In this document: positions 37,006 through 44,434 of the stretch, in pieces | Position numbering within the stretch: the first letter of the stretch is position 1 | How the letters are laid out: each line of letters starts with the position of its first letter | Assembly (NCBI RefSeq): GCF_900111235.1 | Contig: NZ_FOJI01000016.1 | Span: 1 to 64,000, forward strand | Direction of reading: 5' to 3' | Origin: [Clostridium] fimetarium | Lineage (GTDB): Bacteria; Bacillota; Clostridia; Lachnospirales; Lachnospiraceae | Length of the DNA stretch: 64,000 nucleotides | Program-made: the position numbers and the translations under genes | The notes under the pieces: generated by a model | Databases searched by the model: none | The model's input: only the letters and a program-made list of their open reading frames with translations | What the model was told of the DNA's origin: nothing

Positions 37006-38775
37006 TTATGCTTTTGTATCAAATATAAATTGACTTGGAATGAAAGCACTTTTACTTTGATCTAGAAAGTCCTGGACAAAATCGATACCAAGTTTATCAT
37101 CTTCTCTAACGGTCATTTCAAAATTGACATTGTATCCTAGTGACTCTAATTTACTGTTCAATTGGTCGATATGCGAATATACAAAATCTAGCATATTTTC
37201 ACTCTCTAAACAAAAATTAGTGGAAATATTTTTACCTGCTAATTTAATAAATACATCTAGTGGACCTAAGTTTTCCATATCCAAATGAAGTAACGCACTT
37301 AATGTATCTGTTTTATCAGAAGACTTTTTCTTATTTGTAAAGACATAGAGCTCACTTTCCGCATCGCCTGCCGAAAATTTAATTGGCAATTGAAAGTATG
37401 ACATGTTTTTATTTAAATCATTCATAAAATCTATATTGTTTTTTAATCCATCAAGGCTCTTTGAAAAAGAAGATTCTTTATCGCTTTGACTTGCAACATC
37501 AGATAAATGGCTTACATCCTCACGGACTCTTTTGTAAAATTCTTTGATACCATCAGAATTTTTCACATTCTCTGGTGTTATTCGCATCTTATCTCTTACA
37601 ATCATTCTTATGATTTCCGAGAATTCTTTTGATTGAAATAATTTATCAAGTCCATCTTTATTTAGCATTGGATTGTCTTTAACAAGTTGGTTGATATTCT
37701 CCAGCAAGGATTTTGCAGATAGATTACCGCTTTTCAAATCTTCCACTACACCAAAACTAGCTTCTTTTCCAAACGTTTCAATCATATTTTGAGCAAGATC
37801 TTTTCTGGACTGTGTACTTATAAATTTATTGATGGATTCAGCATTATTTTCGGAATTTCCCGCCATATTATTACCTTGTTCGGAAAGTAAAGCCTTATTA
37901 ATATCAACGGTATTCATGCTATTGTTTGCATTGCCATTGTTTATATTGCTGTCATTTATATTACTGTTAGTATTCATATTACTATTATTGGCACTTGAAG
38001 TATTTGTATTATATAAAATATCAATTAACTTCTGAGATAAATTTACAGCGTCATTTATGCCATTTTTATTCAAAGAGGACGATAAGAAATCACCAAAACT
38101 TTTGCTTAATGTATTCATATCATTAGAAATACTATGTTCATAACTTTTGTACGCTTCAAATTGCTTGATATTTTCTTCTGTAATTGGTATATCGAGCTTG
38201 CTGAGGCTTACAATGGTATCAATGTTTGCACTTGAAAACTTATTGATTTCTTTTGATAAATTATTAAGCGTATTTGTATCTATAGACATATTTTGCATTA
38301 AAAGTTGTTTTACTAACTGTACATTATTTTCACTAAAGGGAAGATTTGAAGCCTCAAGAGCGCGATTAACAATTACAAGTTCTTGTTGGTCAAGCATTAA
38401 GGGTTTAATTGATATTTTATTATTGGAATTGTTATTAATCATAAATGTAATATTTTGCCCTACACTTAGATTGGAACTTCCTAGAAGTGTTGCTGGAAAA
38501 CTCATACCATTATTTAATTGAAGAATGATATCGTTGCCTTTTATATTTGTAATATGGCCTGAAAATGTATCACCCACAAGCATGTTTTTTAAGACAGCAA
38601 GAGCAGTAGCTGCTGTTGCGCCTGATATTGTTACTGTATTATTATTTACGTTAATATTGCCCGAAGTATTACTGGTCGCCGCATTACTATTTGTCGTATT
38701 GCTGGTTACAGTATTACTCTTTGCATTATTATCATTCGTCGTATTACTTGTAAAATTCCCAATATTTAAGTTCAT
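37006..38775 (-). CDS. FliK-like protein (YlqG position)
   Basis: 589 residues. The first 50 are an Asn/Thr/Ser-rich tract, and another Asn-rich run lies near 255-290 (SNMNTNSNINDSNINNG). The C-terminal 110 residues resemble the FliK hook-length-control domain: LGPLDVFIKLAGKNISTNF and LESENMLDFVYSHIDQLNSKLESLGY. The position between rnhB and ylqH matches Bacillus ylqG. A flagellar-export link is inferred from the YlqH neighbour; no other flagellar genes are in the window. Confidence 0.72.
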   Translation of the reverse strand: MNLNIGNFTSNTTNDNNAKSNTVTSNTTNSNAATSNTSGNINVNNNTVTISGATAATALAVLKNMLVGDTFSGHITNIKGNDIILQLNNGMSFPATLLGSSNLSVGQNITFMINNNSNNKISIKPLMLDQQELVIVNRALEASNLPFSENNVQLVKQLLMQNMSIDTNTLNNLSKEINKFSSANIDTIVSLSKLDIPITEENIKQFEAYKSYEHSISNDMNTLSKSFGDFLSSSLNKNGINDAVNLSQKLIDILYNTNTSSANNSNMNTNSNINDSNINNGNANNSMNTVDINKALLSEQGNNMAGNSENNAESINKFISTQSRKDLAQNMIETFGKEASFGVVEDLKSGNLSAKSLLENINQLVKDNPMLNKDGLDKLFQSKEFSEIIRMIVRDKMRITPENVKNSDGIKEFYKRVREDVSHLSDVASQSDKESSFSKSLDGLKNNIDFMNDLNKNMSYFQLPIKFSAGDAESELYVFTNKKKSSDKTDTLSALLHLDMENLGPLDVFIKLAGKNISTNFCLESENMLDFVYSHIDQLNSKLESLGYNVNFEMTVREDDKLGIDFVQDFLDQSKSAFIPSQFIFDTKA

Positions 38776-38781
38776 AAATCA

Positions 38782-39429
38782 TCACTCTTTTACAAAATTT
38801 TTGATAAATGATCGTCTATGTATCGGACAAGGTCCAAATTCTTTTAAGGCTTGGATATGTGCAGCGGTTCCATATCCTTTGTGCTTTTCAAAACCATATT
38901 CAGGAAAAATATCAGCGTATTCAATCATCATACGATCCCTTGTTACTTTTGCAATTATACTTGCTGCTCCTATGGTTAAACTTTTTGCATCACCTTTTAT
39001 GATTGGAACTTGTACAATATCAATACGTGGTATAGTTACTGCATCATTTAATAATATATCGGGTGTTATGGTTAATTTCTGAATAGCTTCTCTCATTGCT
39101 TCATAAGTTGCCTGCAAAATATTGATTTCATCAATTCTGGCAGGTGAAATAATTCCAACACCTACACTTATCGCTTCTTGCATTATGATATCATATAATT
39201 CACTTCGCTTCTTTTCACTCAGCTTTTTTGAATCATTGACGTAAAGGATTCTGCATCCCTTCGGAAGTATAACTGCGCCTGCAACAACCGGACCAGATAA
39301 AGGACCTCGTCCAGCTTCATCTATGCCACATATAAATTCACAATAATCATATTCATTTTCATATACTCTAAGCGCTTCAATTCGTTCAATCTCTATTTGC
39401 ATTTTTAATGCTTTTTTTTCTTCTGTCAT
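38782..39429 (-). CDS. rnhB: Ribonuclease HII
   Basis: 215 residues. FICGIDEAGRGPLSGPVVAGAVIL carries the catalytic Asp-Glu pair. LLNDAVTIPRI and SIIAKVTRDRMM hold the remaining acidic and binding residues, and HKGYGTAAHIQAL is the family end motif. It nicks RNA in DNA-RNA hybrids, including single ribonucleotides. It begins 5 bp after rbgA stops, as in Bacillus. Confidence 0.95.
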   Translation of the reverse strand: MTEEKKALKMQIEIERIEALRVYENEYDYCEFICGIDEAGRGPLSGPVVAGAVILPKGCRILYVNDSKKLSEKKRSELYDIIMQEAISVGVGIISPARIDEINILQATYEAMREAIQKLTITPDILLNDAVTIPRIDIVQVPIIKGDAKSLTIGAASIIAKVTRDRMMIEYADIFPEYGFEKHKGYGTAAHIQALKEFGPCPIHRRSFIKNFVKE

Positions 39430-39434
39430 AAAAT

Positions 39435-40292
39435 TTATATAACCTCTGTTAACTCAGGCATTTCTAGAGTTACTTTGCCGATTTTTCCGCTTCTAAAGTC
39501 ATCAATAAGTATATATGCAGCTTTTTGGTAATCTAATTCATTGCCTTTTTTTAAACAAGAACGACTTTTAGCAACGCCGCCTAGTACTTCAAAAGGTTCT
39601 TTTGCAACATCTATGTCATATCTTCTATTTAATAAAGCGGGGTATTTATCTTGTAAAAATTTAATTAACTCAATTGCAAGATCTTCAATATTAAGTACTT
39701 GATCATTCATTGAACCAATTAGTGCAAGACGCATTCCTACGATTTGATTATCAAATCTAGGCCATAAAATTCCAGGAGTATCTAGTAATTCAACCGTTTT
39801 GTTGAGTCTAATCCATTGCTTTCCTTTTGTAACACCGGGTTTGTTCCCAGTTTTTGTACAAGCTTTGCCTACTAATGAGTTAATAAATGTTGATTTTCCA
39901 ACGTTGGGAATTCCAACAACCATAGCTCTAATAGGTCTGACTAAAATGCCTTTTCGCCTGTCTCTTTCAATCTTTTCTTTACAAGCTTCAGCGATAACAC
40001 CAGTGATTGACTTTACGCCTGCACCACTTTTGGCATTGATTTTTAACACATAAAAGCCTTTTTGCTTGAAATATTCTGCCCATAATTCATTTCCTTTATC
40101 TGAAGCCAAATCTGATTTGTTTAAAAGAATTATTCTAGATTTGTTTTTTCCTAATTCATCGATATCTGGATTCCTACTACTAAGAGGAACGCGAGCATCA
40201 ACTAATTCGATAATAAGATCAATAACCTTTATATTTTCTTCCATCATTCTCTTTGCTTTGGTCATGTGACCAGGGTACCATTGAAAATTCAT
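39435..40292 (-). CDS. rbgA: Ribosome biogenesis GTPase RbgA (YlqF)
   Basis: 285 residues, circularly permuted GTPase. QWYPGHMTKAKRMM is the signature start, LLNKSDLA (G4) comes before GIPNVGKSTFINSL (G1) and LLDTPGILWP (G3). It promotes a late step in 50S assembly. The C-terminal ANTAR-like RNA-binding part follows. It is separated from lepB by 49 bp, with a small GCGAA...TTCGC hairpin before the ribosome site. Confidence 0.95.
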   Translation of the reverse strand: MNFQWYPGHMTKAKRMMEENIKVIDLIIELVDARVPLSSRNPDIDELGKNKSRIILLNKSDLASDKGNELWAEYFKQKGFYVLKINAKSGAGVKSITGVIAEACKEKIERDRRKGILVRPIRAMVVGIPNVGKSTFINSLVGKACTKTGNKPGVTKGKQWIRLNKTVELLDTPGILWPRFDNQIVGMRLALIGSMNDQVLNIEDLAIELIKFLQDKYPALLNRRYDIDVAKEPFEVLGGVAKSRSCLKKGNELDYQKAAYILIDDFRSGKIGKVTLEMPELTEVI

Positions 40293-40341
40293 TATATGCT
40301 CCTATCTGTTACGCGAATGCAATTCGCATTATTTTGTGGCA

Positions 40342-40902
40342 CTATCTTATAAACTTAAAGTGATTAAATGGTATGATAACAAGCCATGGTGCGCCAATAA
40401 TATCTTCCATTTTTACCGTACCTATATTTGCGAAACGACTATCTTCACTATTGTTTCTATTATCCCCTAATACAAAATACTCACCTTTATCCAACGTGAT
40501 TGGATTAGAAGCAAGCCCCGCGGTCATGATTTTATCCTTAATAATATCATTTTCTAAGACATTTCCATTAATATAAACGCTACCATTCATTATCTGAACT
40601 ACTTCACCCGGAAGCGCAATCACTCTCTTAATGTATGTCTTTGAAGATGTAATATTAGGTTGATTAAATGCGATTATATCAAATCTTTTAGGTGAAGAAA
40701 ATGCAAATCTCATCTTATCAATTAAAAGAGTATCTCCATGTGTTAATGAAGTATTCATTGAATTTCCGGAAATTGTCACTTTATCACATGTATAAGTAAT
40801 CAAAATAAATGCGACGCAAATCACCGTTATTACGTCAACAATAAATTTTGCAGCTATTTGAAGTTTAACATTTTCTCTATATCTTTTTTGATAATTTGCC
40901 AT
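40342..40902 (-). CDS. lepB: Signal peptidase I
   Basis: 186 residues. One N-terminal membrane helix (FIVDVITVICVAFILITY), then SGNSMNTSLTHGDTLLIDK with the catalytic Ser, YIKRVIALPGEVVQI with the catalytic Lys, and GDNRNNSEDSR (box E). It removes signal peptides, such as that of the 34.7-kb protein, outside the membrane. Short single-pass form typical of Firmicutes. AGGGG precedes the ATG. Confidence 0.95.
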   Translation of the reverse strand: MANYQKRYRENVKLQIAAKFIVDVITVICVAFILITYTCDKVTISGNSMNTSLTHGDTLLIDKMRFAFSSPKRFDIIAFNQPNITSSKTYIKRVIALPGEVVQIMNGSVYINGNVLENDIIKDKIMTAGLASNPITLDKGEYFVLGDNRNNSEDSRFANIGTVKMEDIIGAPWLVIIPFNHFKFIR

Positions 40903-40938
40903 AAGAAACCCCTTTAATATAAAAATTAAAAATAATTT

Positions 40939-40978
40939 TAAAAAAGAGACAGATACATAAGTACTTGTCCCTTTTTAA
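40939..40978 (-). terminator. Intrinsic terminator after rplS
   Basis: In the transcript AAAAAGGGACA pairs with TGTCTCTTTTTT (one G.U), followed by a T-rich run. It lies between rplS and lepB and could limit read-through to lepB. Confidence 0.7.
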
Positions 40979-41009
40979 TTAGCTAATTATATAATTGCCA
41001 ATCAATTAT

Positions 41010-41363
41010 TTATCTTACTAATTCTTTAACTTTAGCTTTCTTACCTGTTCTGAATCTCAAGTAATTAAGTTTCGCTCTTCTAACTTTACCCATTCTAATA
41101 ACTTCAACTTTTTCAACGATAGGGGAATGTAAAGGCCATGTTTTATCAACGCCAACACCGTTAGAACTTTTTCTTACTGTAAATGTTGCTCTAACTCCGG
41201 TACCTTGTTTCTTGAGAACAGTACCCTCAAAAATCTGAGTTCTTTCGCGAGTTCCTTCTTTAATCTTAGCATATACTTTAACTGTATCACCAACATTAAA
41301 CTGTGGAACCTCTGCCTTTAATTGTGCATCTTCGATGCTTTTAATAATACTACTATTACTCAT
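41010..41363 (-). CDS. rplS: 50S ribosomal protein L19
   Basis: 117 residues with normal L19 features: [50 protein letters not shown] and [10 protein letters not shown]19 sits at the 30S-50S interface. In Firmicutes trmD normally stands just upstream; here the 111-bp spacer to rimM has no room for it. AAGGAGGT precedes the ATG, and the spacer carries a promoter. Confidence 0.97.
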   Translation of the reverse strand: MSNSSIIKSIEDAQLKAEVPQFNVGDTVKVYAKIKEGTRERTQIFEGTVLKKQGTGVRATFTVRKSSNGVGVDKTWPLHSPIVEKVEVIRMGKVRRAKLNYLRFRTGKKAKVKELVR

Positions 41364-41437
41364 GTGTGACCTCCTTGATATTTTGGATGTTCATAATACT
41401 CATGTAACAGAGGACCATCTCTTTCTCACAACAATTA
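41364..41437 (-). promoter_or_regulatory. Leader region of rplS
   Basis: About 70 nt between the candidate promoter and the L19 ATG. It contains GAGATGGTCCTCTGTTACAT, which can form a small hairpin. The position suits a ribosomal-protein autoregulatory leader (L19 leaders are known in Firmicutes), but I cannot confirm the fold. Confidence 0.35.
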
Positions 41438-41466
41438 AGTTTATCATATATGATATTTGTTTGCAA
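41438..41466 (-). promoter_or_regulatory. Candidate sigma-A promoter of rplS
   Basis: TTGCAA (41461-41466), 17-bp spacer, TAAACT (complement 41438-41443), directly after the rimM stop codon. Confidence 0.5.
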
Positions 41467-41474
41467 GTTATTTC

Positions 41475-41987
41475 TTACAAATCCAATAATCCTTTTAAGA
41501 TATGAACTTTAATGATTCCTTGTTCTAAATCCTTATTTAAAATACACTGTGGAATAGAGGGAAGCAAAATTTCTTTGTTATCTTTATTTGTTACAACGTA
41601 TACATCATTTGCACCAGTTTGGAAAATATCAGTCAATGTTCCAAGTTCTACATCTTCGTCAGTGATAACCTTTAGACCGATTAAATCACATATGAAGTAT
41701 TCACCTTCTTTTAATTTAACGGCATTTTCTCTTGTAACCAACAAATCTTTTTTTAAGAAACGCTGAACATCGTCAATATGATCGTATCCTTTGAATTTTA
41801 AAATGGCAAATTTTTTGAAAAATTTTACGCCTTCAATCTCTAAGTCAATCTGTTCTCTTTTTAAATCTAATATAACATTTTTCAAATTTTTAAATCTATT
41901 TAGATCATCAGTTGTTGGGAATACGTTGACTTCACCTTTAAGACCATGTGTAGACGCAATCACTCCTACTCTCAATAAGTTTTCCAT
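41475..41987 (-). CDS. rimM: Ribosome maturation factor RimM
   Basis: About 170 residues. LLRVGVIASTHGLKGEVNVFPTTDD is the family opening, and a C-terminal PRC barrel (IGLKVITDEDVELGTLTDI, ANDVYVV) follows. It helps 30S head assembly with S19. The frame is open to 42050, and that start has an AAGGG; the ATG at 41987 gives the usual length and N terminus and is preferred on homology. rimM normally precedes trmD. Confidence 0.93.
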   Translation of the reverse strand: MENLLRVGVIASTHGLKGEVNVFPTTDDLNRFKNLKNVILDLKREQIDLEIEGVKFFKKFAILKFKGYDHIDDVQRFLKKDLLVTRENAVKLKEGEYFICDLIGLKVITDEDVELGTLTDIFQTGANDVYVVTNKDNKEILLPSIPQCILNKDLEQGIIKVHILKGLLDL

Positions 41988-42089
41988 AATTATTTTAAAC
42001 CAAGCCTTTCTAATTTGATATAAAATAAGAGTACTGAACATAATCAGCACCCTTGTTTTATACGAATAATGTGTATGTTCTAGTTTTAG

Positions 42090-42317
42090 TTAGACAATTT
42101 CAACTATAACCTTTTTGTCGGTTTTAGATGCTGCCGCTGTTACAACAGCGCGAATTGACTTTGCAATACGTCCCTGCTTTCCAATTACTTTTCCCATATC
42201 GGAAGAAGCAACTCTGAGTTCAACTACGACTGACTTGTCTTTTTCGGTTTCTGTTACAACAACTTCATCAGGATTATCAACTAGTGCTTTAGCAATAATT
42301 TCAACTAATTCTTTCAT
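42090..42317 (-). CDS. khpA: KH-domain RNA-binding protein KhpA
   Basis: 75 residues. A single KH domain with GKVIGKQGRIAKSIRAVV, the GxxG loop being GKQG. KhpA with KhpB affects cell elongation and small-RNA binding in streptococci. The position between rpsP and rimM (ylqC in Bacillus) is canonical. GGAGGT places the start at 42317, not at the upstream open codons. Confidence 0.95.
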   Translation of the reverse strand: MKELVEIIAKALVDNPDEVVVTETEKDKSVVVELRVASSDMGKVIGKQGRIAKSIRAVVTAAASKTDKKVIVEIV

Positions 42318-42337
42318 AACTGATACCTCCACTAGTA

Positions 42338-42583
42338 TTATTTTTGAATACCTGCAAGTTTGAAGAGTCTGCTAACAACTTCTGTAGGTTGTGCGCCATT
42401 ACCTAACCATTTTTTTGCTAATTCTTCATTAACAATGATTTTGCTTGGTTCGTAATTAGGATCATAAGTACCGATCTCTTCGATAAATCTACCGTTTCTT
42501 GGTGCTCTTGAATCTGCAACTATTATTCTATAGAATGGAGACTTTTTCTCACCTAATCTTTTCAATCTAATTTTAACTGCCAC
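42338..42583 (-). CDS. rpsP: 30S ribosomal protein S16
   Basis: 81 residues: [24 protein letters not shown] is the S16 signature, then [14 protein letters not shown] and a [16 protein letters not shown] end. GGAGGTGA precedes the ATG. It lies between ffh and khpA, in the standard Firmicute order. Confidence 0.97.
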   Translation of the reverse strand: MAVKIRLKRLGEKKSPFYRIIVADSRAPRNGRFIEEIGTYDPNYEPSKIIVNEELAKKWLGNGAQPTEVVSRLFKLAGIQK

Positions 42584-42619
42584 TTTAATTCACCTCCTAG
42601 ATTATTTTTGTTATTTATG

Positions 42620-43975
42620 TTAAAAAGGAAGCTTAAACTTACCTTTTTTGCCACCACTCATCATTCCAGGCATCTGTTTCATCATCTTCTTCATCTGCTC
42701 AAACTGCTTAACGACTTTGTTGACTTCACTAATGTCAACACCTGCACCTCTTGCAATACGATTCTTTCTTGAAGGATTTAAAAGCTCTGGTTTGCTTCTT
42801 TCTTTAAAAGACATAGACAAAATAATTGCTTCTGTCCGCTTTAGGCTGTCATCTGCATTATCTGGTATAGCAACATTCTTCATCTGATTTCCCATACCAA
42901 GTCCTGGAAGCATACTCATGATTGAACCCATACCGCCCATGTTTTTGATCTGACTCATGTATTCAAGATAATCAGTAAAATCAAATTCAGCCTTCTTTAG
43001 GCGCTTTTCCATCTCTATTGCTTTGTCGGCATCCATCTGGGACTCCGCTTTTTCAATAAGAGAAAGTATATCTCCCATACCAAGAATTCTTGAAGCCATT
43101 CGTTCTGGATAAAACTGTTCTAGATCTGTAAGCTTTTCACCCATACCAACATATAAAATAGGCTTTCCTGTTACTGCTCTAATTGATAAAGCAGCACCAC
43201 CACGCGTATCACCATCTAACTTCGTAAGAATAACGCCATCAATAGAAATTTTTTCATTAAATGTTGATGCAACATTAACTGCATCTTGCCCTGTCATTGA
43301 ATCTACAACAAAAATCGTCTGATCAACATGAACTGCCTCTTTGATTTCTTGTAACTCTGCCATCATATCTTCATCTACATGAAGTCGTCCGGCTGTATCT
43401 AAAATAACAACATTATAGTTATTACTTTTTGCATGTTCAATGGATGCTTTTGCAATATCAACTGGTTTGATATTGGTTCCCATAGAAAAAACTGGAACTC
43501 CTTGTTTATCACCATTAATCTGTAACTGTTCAATTGCAGCTGGTCTGTAAATATCACAGGCAACAAGCAACGGTTTCTTTCCTTTTGTTTTAAACTTACC
43601 AGCTAACTTTGCTGTTGTAGTGGTTTTACCAGCACCTTGAAGTCCAGCCATTAAAATAACTGTAATCTCGTTGCCCGGTTTTAAAGCAATTTCAGTTGTT
43701 TCTGAGCCCATTAACGTAACCATCTCTTCGTTAACAATCTTAATTACCATCTGACCAGGTGTAAGACTTTGCATAACATCTAATCCAATAGCGCGCTCTT
43801 CTACTGCTTTTATAAATTGCTTCACTACCTTAAAGTTAACATCTGCTTCGAGAAGTGCTAATTTTACTTCCTTTAAAGCAGCTTTGACATCAGCCTCAGT
43901 TAATCTGCCTCTGCCTCGTAAGTTCTTAAATATATTTTGTAATTTATCTGACAAACTATCAAATGCCATATACAA
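42620..43975 (-). CDS. ffh: Signal recognition particle protein Ffh
   Basis: 451 residues with N, G and M domains. GLQGAGKTTTTAKLAG (G1), DTAGRLHVDEDMM (G3), TKLDGDTRGGAALS (G4/G5), and a methionine-rich M domain ending in QMKKMMKQMPGMMSGG. It binds signal sequences and 4.5S RNA and hands ribosomes to FtsY (49-50 kb). GGAGG is eight bases from the ATG of MYMAFDS, favouring it over the ATG two codons later. Confidence 0.97.
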   Translation of the reverse strand: MYMAFDSLSDKLQNIFKNLRGRGRLTEADVKAALKEVKLALLEADVNFKVVKQFIKAVEERAIGLDVMQSLTPGQMVIKIVNEEMVTLMGSETTEIALKPGNEITVILMAGLQGAGKTTTTAKLAGKFKTKGKKPLLVACDIYRPAAIEQLQINGDKQGVPVFSMGTNIKPVDIAKASIEHAKSNNYNVVILDTAGRLHVDEDMMAELQEIKEAVHVDQTIFVVDSMTGQDAVNVASTFNEKISIDGVILTKLDGDTRGGAALSIRAVTGKPILYVGMGEKLTDLEQFYPERMASRILGMGDILSLIEKAESQMDADKAIEMEKRLKKAEFDFTDYLEYMSQIKNMGGMGSIMSMLPGLGMGNQMKNVAIPDNADDSLKRTEAIILSMSFKERSKPELLNPSRKNRIARGAGVDISEVNKVVKQFEQMKKMMKQMPGMMSGGKKGKFKLPF

Positions 43976-43989
43976 GGAACCTCCGATTT

Positions 43990-44334
43990 TTAAAAATTCT
44001 TAACTATATGATTGGAAATTTCTTGAATCTCCTCTATACATTGAATGTCTTTTGACTGTAAGTAATCTTTTGTTAATTGGTTTATTTTATTAACCATGTC
44101 TTTCGTTTCAATAAATTTTTCAACTAAATGAAGTTTTTCTTCATAGTCTTTCAAAATCTTATTGCAACGCTTCACCAAATCGTGAACACCTTGACGACTA
44201 ATACCATTTTCTTCAGCTATCTCACTTAAAGAATAATCATTCAAAATAACGTCTTCATAGATACTCTTCTGATGTTCAGTTAATAATTTACCATAGAAAT
44301 CATATAATAATGTTTGCTCTACAATCTTTTCCAT
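43990..44334 (-). CDS. ylxM: YlxM family helix-turn-helix protein
   Basis: 114 residues (UPF0122). LTEHQKSIYEDVILNDYSLSEIAEENGISRQGVHDLVKRC is a sigma-4-like helix-turn-helix. It is always found before ffh, and in streptococci YlxM stimulates SRP GTPase function. The frame is open to a TTG at 44379 that lies in the -35 box; the ATG at 44334 with AAGGTG is the start. Confidence 0.93.
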   Translation of the reverse strand: MEKIVEQTLLYDFYGKLLTEHQKSIYEDVILNDYSLSEIAEENGISRQGVHDLVKRCNKILKDYEEKLHLVEKFIETKDMVNKINQLTKDYLQSKDIQCIEEIQEISNHIVKNF

Positions 44335-44350
44335 TCGAATCACCTTAGTT

Positions 44351-44379
44351 ATAGTACTATAGATAGAAAAAGCTGTCAA
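44351..44379 (-). promoter_or_regulatory. Sigma-A promoter of the ylxM operon
   Basis: TTGACA (complement 44374-44379), 17-bp spacer, TACTAT (complement 44351-44356). The -35 hexamer lies inside the 3' arm of the terminator of the preceding gene. Confidence 0.75.
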
Positions 44380-44396
44380 GTGTTTTTTCTTGACAG
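44366..44396 (-). terminator. Intrinsic terminator of the lipoprotein gene
   Basis: In the transcript CTGTCAAG, an eight-base loop AAAAAACA, CTTGACAG, then CTTTTTC. Arms are at 44389-44396 and 44373-44380, perfect 8-bp stem. Confidence 0.8.
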
Positions 44397-44434
44397 GATT
44401 TTTCTATATTATTTAAAAGATCAATCAAAGGAAT

